The notes: generated from the sequence alone by a model not told the origin. 6,262 bases of DNA from Flavobacterium sp. (GCA_004296145.1 SEBM01000248.1:1-6262), one strand, 5' to 3'. Positions 1 through 6,239 are shown, counted from the stretch's first letter. Made by a program: numbers and translations.

Positions 1-104
1 AAAAAAAAACTTTTCAACTTTTGTGAGAAGAAATTCATTGCAGGAAAAATAAAGGAAATCTTAGTGTTGAGAAGGGAGTAGAGAGAAGGGGAAAAGATAG
101 TTTA
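1..104. other. Upstream stretch with no identifiable gene start
   Basis: This stretch opens with a run of nine A and ends in an almost pure purine tract (about 69-100). The reading frame of the downstream peroxidase stays open back to a TGA at 24-26, but it contains no ATG and no hydrophobic signal-peptide sequence. It would read as charged residues (roughly EEIHCRKNKGN and onward) that do not resemble an exported haem protein. The other two forward frames are closed by stops at 50-52 and 79-81. I see no TAnnTTTG promoter element here. Either the true start of the peroxidase lies beyond a frameshift or rearrangement, or this is a decayed or mis-assembled junction. Confidence 0.5.
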
Positions 105-1772
105 TTGATTAAAAAAGTTGCCAAACTTAAATCTTCTATTGAGTCAGATGCAACAGAATCTCAAATTCAGAAGTATTTTCTGGAAGCGCATCAAAGTTTT
201 AAAAGGGTTGAATTATTAAGTGAATATTATTCTCCCGCTGTTTCTAAATCTATAAATGGTCCGGCAATTTCAGAATTCGAAGAAAGTGATAATGTAACGG
301 TAGCACCGGAAGGATTTCAGGTTGTTGAAGAATTTGTGTTCCCCAAATACGACAGAAAAAATAAGGACGAAGTAATGAAGGAATTGGGAATTCTATCAGC
401 AAATTTAATTCGTCTCAAAAAAGTTTCGGGTTCAAATGACTTAACAGACGCACATGTTTTTGACGCCATGCGATTAGAAGTGTACCGAATCATTACTTTG
501 GGAATTACAGGATTTGATTCTCCGGTTGTTCTAAACTCAATTCCTGAAGCTGAAGTTTCTCTGGCAACTATTGAAAGATATTACCGTGTTTACTCACATA
601 ACAAATCGGTGTCAAATGCAAAAGAGGTATTTGCTATTTTAGAAAAAGGAAAAAAATATTTACAATCAAACAGAAACTTTGACGCTTTTGATCGTGCTTA
701 TTTTATCAAAGAAATTGCCAATCCGTTAAGTAAGGGACTTCATAAAACCCAAATCGAATTAGGAATTCCATTTATGAAAGAACAAAAAGGATTAAAAGCA
801 ACAGCTGAGACTTTATTTGATAAAGACGCATTTGATGCAGAAGCTTTTTCCGGTTTCCCGGATTATAAAACAACACCGGAAAAAATTGCTCTGGGGAAAA
901 AATTATTCAATGATCCGGTTTTATCAGGAAATAACACGCGGTCTTGCGCTTCCTGCCATCATAGCGAAAAAGCATTTACAGATGGTTTGGAAAAAGCAGT
1001 ATCATTAGACGGCAAATCAATGATTCAGCGCAATACACCAACACTGACCAATATTGCTTTTCAACGTGTATTTTTTGCAGATTCAAGAGTAAGTTATCTG
1101 GAAGATCAGGCAATTGCTGTTATTAAAAATGAAAACGAAATGCATGGATCTCTGGAAAAATCAGCATTGGAAATTCAAAAAAAGGAAGAATATGTAAAGG
1201 ATTTTAAGAAAGCTTTTCCAAAAGGGAAAATAAACGAATTTGCAATTAAAAATGTATTGGCATCTTACATTCGTTCTCTAAGCCATTACGATTCAAAATT
1301 TGATCAGTACATGCAAAATAAAATCACATTTACAGCAGATGAAAAAGCCGGTTTTAATTTATTTGCCGGAAAAGGAAAATGTGCGACTTGTCATTTTATT
1401 CCGCTTACCAACGGAACCGTTCCGCCTAATTTTGACAAAACCGAAAGCGAAGTCCTTGGAGTTCCTGATAAAAATAAAAAACTCGATGGCGATTTAGGCA
1501 AATTTGTTATTACGCAGGCCGCAATTCATAAAAATTCTTTTAAAACACCCACTATCAGGAATATAGAATTTACAGCACCTTACATGCATAATGGTGTTTA
1601 TAAAACTTTAGAAGAAGTAATAGATTTTTATAATGAAGGAGGAGGCTTGGGTCTCGGATTAGAAGTTCCGAATCAGACTTTACCAGAAGATAAACTGAAT
1701 TTATCAGATAAAGAAAAAAAGCAACTGATTGCCTTTATGAAAACATTGACAGATCAAAAGTATTCAAACTAA
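105..1772 (+). CDS. Di-haem cytochrome c peroxidase / MauG-family protein, N-terminus probably incomplete
   Basis: The protein has 555 residues from a TTG start, the only plausible initiator near the conserved sequence. It has two c-type haem sites, CASCH at 281-285 and CATCH at 426-430, in the order typical of bacterial di-haem peroxidases (N-terminal peroxidatic haem, C-terminal electron-transfer haem). By recalled alignment to Pseudomonas CcpA, R328, Q335 and E345 match active-site residues R97, Q104 and E114. The RNTPTLTN segment at 309-316 and APYMHNG at 491-497 are family hallmarks. Two positions differ: A325 stands where CcpA has the inter-haem Trp94, and Y509 stands at the Met275 haem-ligand position, as in MauG. 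Residues 1 to about 215 form an extra, probably all-helical domain (possibly imelysin-like, uncertain). The likely role is periplasmic peroxide reduction or oxidation of a protein or small-molecule partner. c-Haem attachment needs export, yet no signal peptide is encoded, so the start is probably lost or frameshifted. The family call is firm; the start is not. Confidence 0.85.
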   Translation: MIKKVAKLKSSIESDATESQIQKYFLEAHQSFKRVELLSEYYSPAVSKSINGPAISEFEESDNVTVAPEGFQVVEEFVFPKYDRKNKDEVMKELGILSANLIRLKKVSGSNDLTDAHVFDAMRLEVYRIITLGITGFDSPVVLNSIPEAEVSLATIERYYRVYSHNKSVSNAKEVFAILEKGKKYLQSNRNFDAFDRAYFIKEIANPLSKGLHKTQIELGIPFMKEQKGLKATAETLFDKDAFDAEAFSGFPDYKTTPEKIALGKKLFNDPVLSGNNTRSCASCHHSEKAFTDGLEKAVSLDGKSMIQRNTPTLTNIAFQRVFFADSRVSYLEDQAIAVIKNENEMHGSLEKSALEIQKKEEYVKDFKKAFPKGKINEFAIKNVLASYIRSLSHYDSKFDQYMQNKITFTADEKAGFNLFAGKGKCATCHFIPLTNGTVPPNFDKTESEVLGVPDKNKKLDGDLGKFVITQAAIHKNSFKTPTIRNIEFTAPYMHNGVYKTLEEVIDFYNEGGGLGLGLEVPNQTLPEDKLNLSDKEKKQLIAFMKTLTDQKYSN

Positions 1773-1784
1773 AATCTGTTATAT

Positions 1785-1828
1785 ATAAAAAACCAAACCC
1801 GACAGCCTATGAGCAACTGCCGGGTTTT
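1785..1828 (-). terminator. Intrinsic terminator between convergent genes
   Basis: The arms at 1795-1805 and 1817-1827 pair over 11 positions with an 11-base loop (1806-1816). On the reverse strand the one imperfect position is a G-U wobble, and the hairpin is followed by GG and then six T, a good rho-independent terminator for the outer-membrane protein gene ending at 1862. On the forward strand the same position is an A-C mismatch, and the hairpin runs only into TTTTACC. It therefore serves the upstream peroxidase gene less well, though it may act in both directions. Confidence 0.75.
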
Positions 1829-1861
1829 ACCAAAAACAAAAGAATAAAAATGAATGTATTT

Positions 1862-2389
1862 TTATAAATCAAAACCGTAGGCCAGACGCAATGCTACCTG
1901 ATCAGTTTTGAAATCGTGATAACCTTCGTAACGTACACTTAGGTCAATGTATTTATTAGCATATCCAATTCCCGGAGCCCATAAGAAAGTGGTTTGGTTG
2001 TATCCGTTTGTAACTGCGAATCCAGCACCAAGTTCACCTAAAACATAAAACTGATCTTCCCAGATAAAAGCTTTAAAACCTGCTTTAGCAGGAATAAATC
2101 CTAAATCTTTTACATCATTTCCGTTGGCATCATCTCCATTGAATAAATTTGTAAATCCTGTAGTCAGGGTCAATGATGTTCTTTTAGATAAATCGTATTG
2201 TAAACGAACGTCTCCACCAAGTGACCAGTCATAATCACCGTCTGTTGGTATACCACCGTTTAATCCAAATCCTAATCTAAATCCCTGATCGTAATTTTTA
2301 ACTTCTGTGTCCTGAGCGAAAGTTGTGTTGGCGTATAAAAAAGCAATAACTGCTAGGCATAAAAATTTTAGTTTTCCTGATTTCTTCAT
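1862..2389 (-). CDS. Small outer-membrane beta-barrel protein
   Basis: The protein has 175 residues and starts at ATG 2389-2387 behind an A-rich leader without a Shine-Dalgarno motif. A classical signal peptide is visible: MKKSGKLK, a hydrophobic core (about 9-20), then TTFA|Q with predicted signal peptidase I cleavage after A25. The mature part of about 150 residues alternates polar and hydrophobic or aromatic residues in short strands rich in Gly, Tyr and Phe (for example RLGFGLNGG, GDVRLQYDLS, TSLTLTTGF, YIDLSVRYEGY). It ends with a strand, QVALRLAYGFDL, that looks like a C-terminal barrel-assembly signal. This fits an eight-stranded OmpX/OmpA-like barrel (outer membrane protein beta-barrel superfamily). 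Its specific function is unknown; such proteins are structural, adhesive or stress-related. It is transcribed alone, divergent from the MATE gene and convergent with the peroxidase gene, with its own terminator downstream. Confidence 0.85.
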   Translation of the reverse strand: MKKSGKLKFLCLAVIAFLYANTTFAQDTEVKNYDQGFRLGFGLNGGIPTDGDYDWSLGGDVRLQYDLSKRTSLTLTTGFTNLFNGDDANGNDVKDLGFIPAKAGFKAFIWEDQFYVLGELGAGFAVTNGYNQTTFLWAPGIGYANKYIDLSVRYEGYHDFKTDQVALRLAYGFDL

Positions 2390-2417
2390 GACAATTTTTT
2401 TTGAATTATTAATAATG

Positions 2418-2425
2418 TAAAAGTA
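2418..2425 (-). promoter_or_regulatory. Weak candidate -7 element for the outer-membrane protein gene
   Basis: The reverse strand reads TACTTTTA, one mismatch from the Bacteroidetes -7 consensus TAnnTTTG. It ends 28 bases before the ATG, which would give a leader of about 20 bases. I see no convincing TTTG-type -33 element upstream of it. The position is sensible but the sequence match alone is weak. Confidence 0.3.
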
Positions 2426-2444
2426 GAATCTAAGTGTTTGGGGC

Positions 2445-2477
2445 TTGTTATATAATTTTTAGGAATTGTTATATAAT
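2445..2477. repeat. Two direct 12-bp repeats phased at 21 bp, possible operator
   Basis: The 12-mer TTGTTATATAAT occurs exactly at 2445-2456 and again at 2466-2477, a start-to-start distance of 21 bp (two helical turns). Both copies are preceded by GG two bases upstream, and an AGG follows each within three or four bases. The pair lies in the divergent region, about 55-90 bp upstream of the outer-membrane protein start and about 100-130 bp upstream of the MATE start. Same-face spacing suggests a site for a regulator that binds as two tandem units. The bound protein and the controlled gene are not known. The core is AT-rich, which lowers its significance. Confidence 0.45.
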
Positions 2478-2549
2478 CTCAGGTTGTCGATAGAATTCTT
2501 AATATTCGCTTATATTTTTAATAATACAATAGAATTCAAAGCTTCTTGG

Positions 2550-2557
2550 TATCTTTG
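2550..2557 (+). promoter_or_regulatory. Candidate promoter (-7 element) of the MATE gene
   Basis: TATCTTTG matches the Bacteroidetes -7 consensus TAnnTTTG at all fixed positions and ends 20 bases before the TTG start codon at 2578. Transcription would begin near 2563, leaving a leader of only about 15 bases. A clear TTTG -33 element at the usual distance is not visible. Confidence 0.5.
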
Positions 2558-2577
2558 CTGGCTTAAATGTTTTTAAA

Positions 2578-3963
2578 TTGAATTTAGCCCAATACACAAA
2601 AGAATTCTCCTATAATATTAGACTTGCATATCCTGTTATATTAGGAATGGTAGGCCACACCTTAATCGGAATTGTCGATAATATAATGGTGGGTAAATTA
2701 GGAAGTACAGAACTTGCCGCTGTTTCGCTGGGAAACAGTATGATTTTTATTGCAATGTCTCTGGCAATTGGTTTTTCAACAGCAATTACTCCAATTGTAG
2801 CAGAAGGTGATGCTCAGAAAGATGATTCAAAAATACGTTCGGCGTTTCATCACGGATTATTTTTGTGCGTCATTTTAGGAGTCGCGCTTTTTGGAACCAT
2901 TGTTTTGGCAAAGCCGATAATGGAAATGCTTGATCAGCCGGCCGACGTTATCGTCCTGGCAAAACCTTATTTGGATTGGGTAGCTTTTTCGTTGATTCCT
3001 TTAATATTATATCAAGGATATAAACAATTTGCTGACGGTCTTTCACTGACTCAATATTCTATGTATGCCATGATTATGGCAAATATCCTGCACGTAGGAA
3101 TCAATTATATGTTGATTTACGGAATCTGGTTTTTTCCAAAAATGGGAATTATCGGTGCAGCGCTTGGAACCGTGATTTCAAGAATATTTTTGGTAATGTT
3201 CATGCATATTATGCTTTCAAGAAGACCGGACTTAAAACGTTTCTTCCAAAAATTCAGTTTTAGTGATATCAAAAAAGAAACTATAAAAAAGATTATAAGT
3301 ATAGGTTTGCCATCTGCACTGCAAATGCTTTTTGAAGTAGTATTGTTTACAGCATCTATATGGCTTTGCGGTAATATTGGCAAAACCAGCCAGGCTGCCA
3401 ATCAAATTGCTTTGAGTTTGTCATCATTAACTTTTATGGTTGCAATGGGATTAAGTGTGACTTCTATGATTCGTGTAAGTAATCAGAGAGGTTTAACAGA
3501 TTATAAAAAACTTGTAGTTGTGGCGCGTTCTATTTTTTTACTGGCCATTATAGTCGAAGCTTTTTTTGCCCTGACATTTATTGTTCTTCATAATTACCTG
3601 CCTTACCTTTTTCTAAACATGGAAAACAGCGGACAGCTTCTCGATAATACAGAAGTGATAAGTATCGCTACAAAACTACTTTTGATTGCAGCTGTTTTTC
3701 AGATTTCAGACGGAATACAAGTTGTGGTTTTGGGTGCGCTGCGCGGATTGCAGGATGTAAAAATACCGATGTATATTACGTTTGTCGCTTATTGGGTAAT
3801 TGGTTTTCCAACTTCTTATTATTTAGCAGAATATACGTCTTTAAAAGCACAAGGAGTTTGGATCGGACTTTTGGCAGGATTGACCACAGCAGCTATTTTC
3901 TTATATATTCGTTTTCATTACTTAACAAAACAATTAATCAATAATTCATTTCCAAATAACTAA
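2578..3963 (+). CDS. NorM-type MATE family multidrug/cation efflux transporter
   Basis: The protein has 461 residues, a normal MATE length, with about twelve hydrophobic segments in two six-helix halves (about 15-212 and 237-446) joined by a charged loop (about 213-236). It sits in the inner membrane and should export organic cations or drugs in exchange for Na+ or H+. By recalled alignment to Vibrio NorM, its three cation-site acids look conserved: D34 in GIVDNIMVG (NorM D36), E253 in LFEVVLF (E255) and D378 in FQISDGIQVV (D371). The second-half motif LGALRGLQD (385-393) is also typical. The start is TTG: the frame has no nearby ATG, the nearby ATG at 2567 is out of frame and stops within five codons, and MNLAQYTKEF fits the N-terminus I recall for flavobacterial relatives. 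It heads a compact forward group, with the next gene 27 bp downstream. The actual substrate cannot be read from the sequence. Confidence 0.92.
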   Translation: MNLAQYTKEFSYNIRLAYPVILGMVGHTLIGIVDNIMVGKLGSTELAAVSLGNSMIFIAMSLAIGFSTAITPIVAEGDAQKDDSKIRSAFHHGLFLCVILGVALFGTIVLAKPIMEMLDQPADVIVLAKPYLDWVAFSLIPLILYQGYKQFADGLSLTQYSMYAMIMANILHVGINYMLIYGIWFFPKMGIIGAALGTVISRIFLVMFMHIMLSRRPDLKRFFQKFSFSDIKKETIKKIISIGLPSALQMLFEVVLFTASIWLCGNIGKTSQAANQIALSLSSLTFMVAMGLSVTSMIRVSNQRGLTDYKKLVVVARSIFLLAIIVEAFFALTFIVLHNYLPYLFLNMENSGQLLDNTEVISIATKLLLIAAVFQISDGIQVVVLGALRGLQDVKIPMYITFVAYWVIGFPTSYYLAEYTSLKAQGVWIGLLAGLTTAAIFLYIRFHYLTKQLINNSFPNN

Positions 3964-3968
3964 ATTTG
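3961..3968 (+). promoter_or_regulatory. Candidate internal promoter for the small acidic protein gene
   Basis: TAAATTTG matches TAnnTTTG at every fixed position. It overlaps the TAA stop codon of the MATE gene and ends 22 bases before the ATG at 3991. The spacing resembles that of the MATE gene's element. No -33 element is evident in the 3' end of the MATE gene, and chance matches are common in AT-rich DNA. Confidence 0.35.
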
Positions 3969-3990
3969 GAGCTTAAAAAAATAAATTAAT

Positions 3991-4218
3991 ATGGAATTAC
4001 CTAAATTTTTACTTGGAGATAATACTGATTTTCCAGACGATATTTTTATCATTCACCTTGATTATCCTCGTTTTATAATCAACTTAAAAGATGATGAGGT
4101 GGAGTTTTTGGAAGAAGCTGAAGATCTTGATGAAGCCGAATTAAACGCAGAAATGGAAGGTTTGATTGAAAAAGCCAATGCCTTTTATGACCGCGAAATA
4201 AACCGTTACGAAGAGTAA
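3991..4218 (+). CDS. Small highly acidic conserved-type hypothetical protein
   Basis: The protein has 75 residues and starts at ATG behind a strongly A/T-rich leader typical of Bacteroidetes. I recognise no named family. It contains 24 Asp/Glu against 6 Lys/Arg, so it is strongly anionic. It has no signal peptide or membrane segment and should be cytoplasmic. Residues 1-32 look like beta-strands and turns (LPKFLLGDN, DDIFIIHL, PRFIINL). Residues 34 to about 72 are an acidic helix ending in LIEKANAFYDREINRYEE. A real gene is supported by its coherent amphipathic pattern, a clean start and stop, and its place between two good genes on the same strand (27 and 38 bp gaps). I have a faint recollection of similar short proteins beside MATE genes in other flavobacteria, which needs a search. 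It could be a small adaptor or regulator; no function can be assigned. Confidence 0.75.
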   Translation: MELPKFLLGDNTDFPDDIFIIHLDYPRFIINLKDDEVEFLEEAEDLDEAELNAEMEGLIEKANAFYDREINRYEE

Positions 4219-4228
4219 TTTATTTTAA

Positions 4229-4236
4229 AATATTTG
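4229..4236 (+). promoter_or_regulatory. Weak candidate -7 element before the sulfatase-fold gene
   Basis: AATATTTG differs from TAnnTTTG at one fixed position and ends 20 bases before the ATG at 4257, matching the spacing of the elements upstream of the two preceding genes. No -33 element is seen. It may only supplement transcription arriving from the upstream genes. Confidence 0.25.
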
Positions 4237-4256
4237 TAAGCTTTATATCTTTCTGT

Positions 4257-6239
4257 ATGAAAAAATTAAGTTATTTAAAACCTGTTTTAAATTTCATTGC
4301 AATCGGATTGCTGATTACTACTTTAAGTAGAATATTTTTATTTTTTCTGTTTAAAGAAAGAGTAGTCGAAACACCAAATTTCTGGTATATTTTTCCAATC
4401 GGTCTGCGAATGGATTTGATATTACTGTGTTATTTGTCTTTTCTTCCTGCTGTTCTGATTACTTTTCTTCCGAATAAATGGCTGAAATTCACCAATAAAT
4501 TTCTGGTAATTTATAGTTTTCTGTTCCTGTTTCTGATTCTTTTTGTAGAATTGGCTTCGCCCGATTTTGTAAAACAATACGATACACGTCCGAACAAAAT
4601 TTTTCTTGACGATCTTATTTATCCAAAAGAAGTTGTCGGAATGCTTCTTAAAAGTTACCTGACTTCTATAATCGTTACATTCCTGATTTTGGGAGTTGTT
4701 ATTTATTTTGCTTTCAAAAAAGGAAAAAAACTTTTTCAGACAACCAATACAGAATATAAATTCAGATTGATTGTTTTTCCTTTACTAGCTTTTTTATTGT
4801 TTTTTGGAGCGCGTTCAAGTCTGACTTCAAAACGTCCGATTAATGCCAGTAATGCAGTTTTTTCTACAGATCAGCTAACCAATACATTAGGATTAAATTC
4901 ATTTTACACAGTTGCTTTTGCAGCTTACTCTATTAAAAATGAAGGAAATACCAAAATGTACGGTAAAATGGATGAATCCGAAGCGATTGAACGTGTAAAA
5001 AAATACATGATTGCCGGTCCAAGTGATTTTACCGACAAAGAAATTCCGTTTCTGCATGTTCAGCAACCTGATACTGCTGTAGCAAAACCTTATAATCTGG
5101 TAATATTTTTACAGGAAAGTTTAGGCGCAGAATACGTTGGAATTTTAGGAGGAAAACCATTAACTCCGGAGTTTGATAAATTATCAAAAGAAGGTTTATT
5201 GTTCACCAATTTATATTGCACAGGAACAAGAAGTGTACGCGGAATTGAAGCTGTTGTAACTGGATTTTTGCCTTCACCTTCAGAAAGTGTAGTTAAATTA
5301 GGAAACTCACAACAAGGATTTTTTACTCTTGCCGATGCCTTAAAACACAAAGGTTATGATACCAGTTTTATTTATGGCGGAATGGCAAACTTTGATAATA
5401 TGGCTTCGTTTTTTAACGGAAATGGTTTTGAAGATATCGTAGATCAGTCTGATTTTGAATCGGATGGAAATAAATACGCTTTCAAAGGAACCTGGGGTTA
5501 TTCTGATGAAGATTTGGTAACAAAAGCGAATAACTATTTTAAAACAAAAGGAGATAAACCTTTCTTTTCTTTAATGTTTTCGACTTCAAATCACGAACCT
5601 TTTGAATATCCTGCGGGAAGAATTAAACCTTACGATCAGAAACCGGCAACGGTAAACAATGCCATGAAATATGCCGATTTCTCTATTGGTAAATTCTTTG
5701 AAATGGCCAAAAAAGAAGCCTATTTCAAAAACACGATTTTCATTGTAATTGCAGATCATAACACAAGAACTTATGGGAAGAATTTAGTACCAATTAATAA
5801 ATTTCATATTCCGGCTTTAATAATGGGGCCAGGCGTTCAGAAAGGTTCGGTTTATAGCAGACTGGCAAGTCAGATTGATATTCCGCCAACATTATTAGGT
5901 TATTTAGGAATTCCGTTTGAAACTCCAATGGTAGGTAGAAATTTAAATAAACTGAATCCAACTATACAAGGAAGGTCAATTATGCAGTTTAATGATATCA
6001 ATGCGTTTAGAGTAGAAAATCAGGTTGTAATCATGCAGCCAAATTTGAAACCTCTTCAGTTTGAAATCAAAAATGATACAACCCTGATTCCTGTAAAACT
6101 AAACGAAGAATTAGCAAAAGATGCTTTGGCACATGTTATAACTGCAGGGAATTTGTATAAAGAAAATAAATATAAATTGAAGAGACACCTATTTTCAGGT
6201 TGTAAAAGAAGCATGAGAGACAAAACCGTTGTTTTTTAA
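4257..6239 (+). CDS. LTA-synthase-like membrane sulfatase/phosphotransferase family protein
   Basis: The protein has 660 residues. The N-terminal part has about five membrane helices (about 10-33, 45-71, 82-100, 133-153, 169-185), as in LtaS-type and OpgB/phosphoethanolamine-transferase enzymes. The periplasmic domain from about 278 has the alkaline-phosphatase/sulfatase fold. Likely metal and catalytic residues are E287 in FLQES, nucleophile T324 in TGTRS, and D500-H501 in IADHN. H446 in SNHEPF and W413 in TWGYSDEDL sit where LtaS binds its substrate. A Thr nucleophile, not a Cys or Ser sulfatase signature, points to transfer of a phospho-group such as phosphoglycerol or phosphoethanolamine, not to sulfate hydrolysis. 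The organism appears Gram-negative and should lack lipoteichoic acid, so the acceptor is unknown; glycans, lipids or glycoconjugates are possible. The ATG start gives a short Lys-rich cytoplasmic end. It probably shares a transcript with the two genes upstream. The last 18 residues or so (from about 643) look unlike the rest and may be a read-through tail. Confidence 0.88.
   Translation: MKKLSYLKPVLNFIAIGLLITTLSRIFLFFLFKERVVETPNFWYIFPIGLRMDLILLCYLSFLPAVLITFLPNKWLKFTNKFLVIYSFLFLFLILFVELASPDFVKQYDTRPNKIFLDDLIYPKEVVGMLLKSYLTSIIVTFLILGVVIYFAFKKGKKLFQTTNTEYKFRLIVFPLLAFLLFFGARSSLTSKRPINASNAVFSTDQLTNTLGLNSFYTVAFAAYSIKNEGNTKMYGKMDESEAIERVKKYMIAGPSDFTDKEIPFLHVQQPDTAVAKPYNLVIFLQESLGAEYVGILGGKPLTPEFDKLSKEGLLFTNLYCTGTRSVRGIEAVVTGFLPSPSESVVKLGNSQQGFFTLADALKHKGYDTSFIYGGMANFDNMASFFNGNGFEDIVDQSDFESDGNKYAFKGTWGYSDEDLVTKANNYFKTKGDKPFFSLMFSTSNHEPFEYPAGRIKPYDQKPATVNNAMKYADFSIGKFFEMAKKEAYFKNTIFIVIADHNTRTYGKNLVPINKFHIPALIMGPGVQKGSVYSRLASQIDIPPTLLGYLGIPFETPMVGRNLNKLNPTIQGRSIMQFNDINAFRVENQVVIMQPNLKPLQFEIKNDTTLIPVKLNEELAKDALAHVITAGNLYKENKYKLKRHLFSGCKRSMRDKTVVF

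Noticed and set aside
817..1008. Open frame of 63 codons inside the peroxidase gene
   Set aside because: It overlaps the first haem-site region of a well-supported gene in another frame and has no domain pattern of its own.
1300..1497. Open frame of 65 codons inside the peroxidase gene
   Set aside because: It is a shadow of the second haem-site region with no independent start signal.
2481..2498. Possible third, degenerate copy of the 21-bp repeat unit
   Set aside because: Only the AGG and scattered bases match when held in the 21-bp register; too weak to count.
2490..2537. ATAGAATTC occurring at 2490-2498 and 2529-2537
   Set aside because: A 9-bp repeat around an EcoRI-type palindrome in AT-rich DNA, with 39-bp spacing out of helical phase; probably chance.
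3117..3401. Reverse-strand open frame of 94 codons inside the MATE gene
   Set aside because: It lies wholly antisense to strongly conserved transporter sequence, and its hydrophobicity is a by-product of that sequence.
4246..4253. TATCTTTC resembling a -7 element
   Set aside because: It ends three bases before the ATG at 4257, too close to serve as that gene's promoter with a leader.
5090..5350. Reverse-strand open frame of 86 codons inside the sulfatase-fold gene
   Set aside because: It is antisense to the catalytic core (E287 to about residue 365) and has no recognisable features.
6187..6200. ACCT/AGGT mini-hairpin near the end of the last gene
   Set aside because: Four base pairs inside coding sequence and no T-run directly after it; not a terminator.
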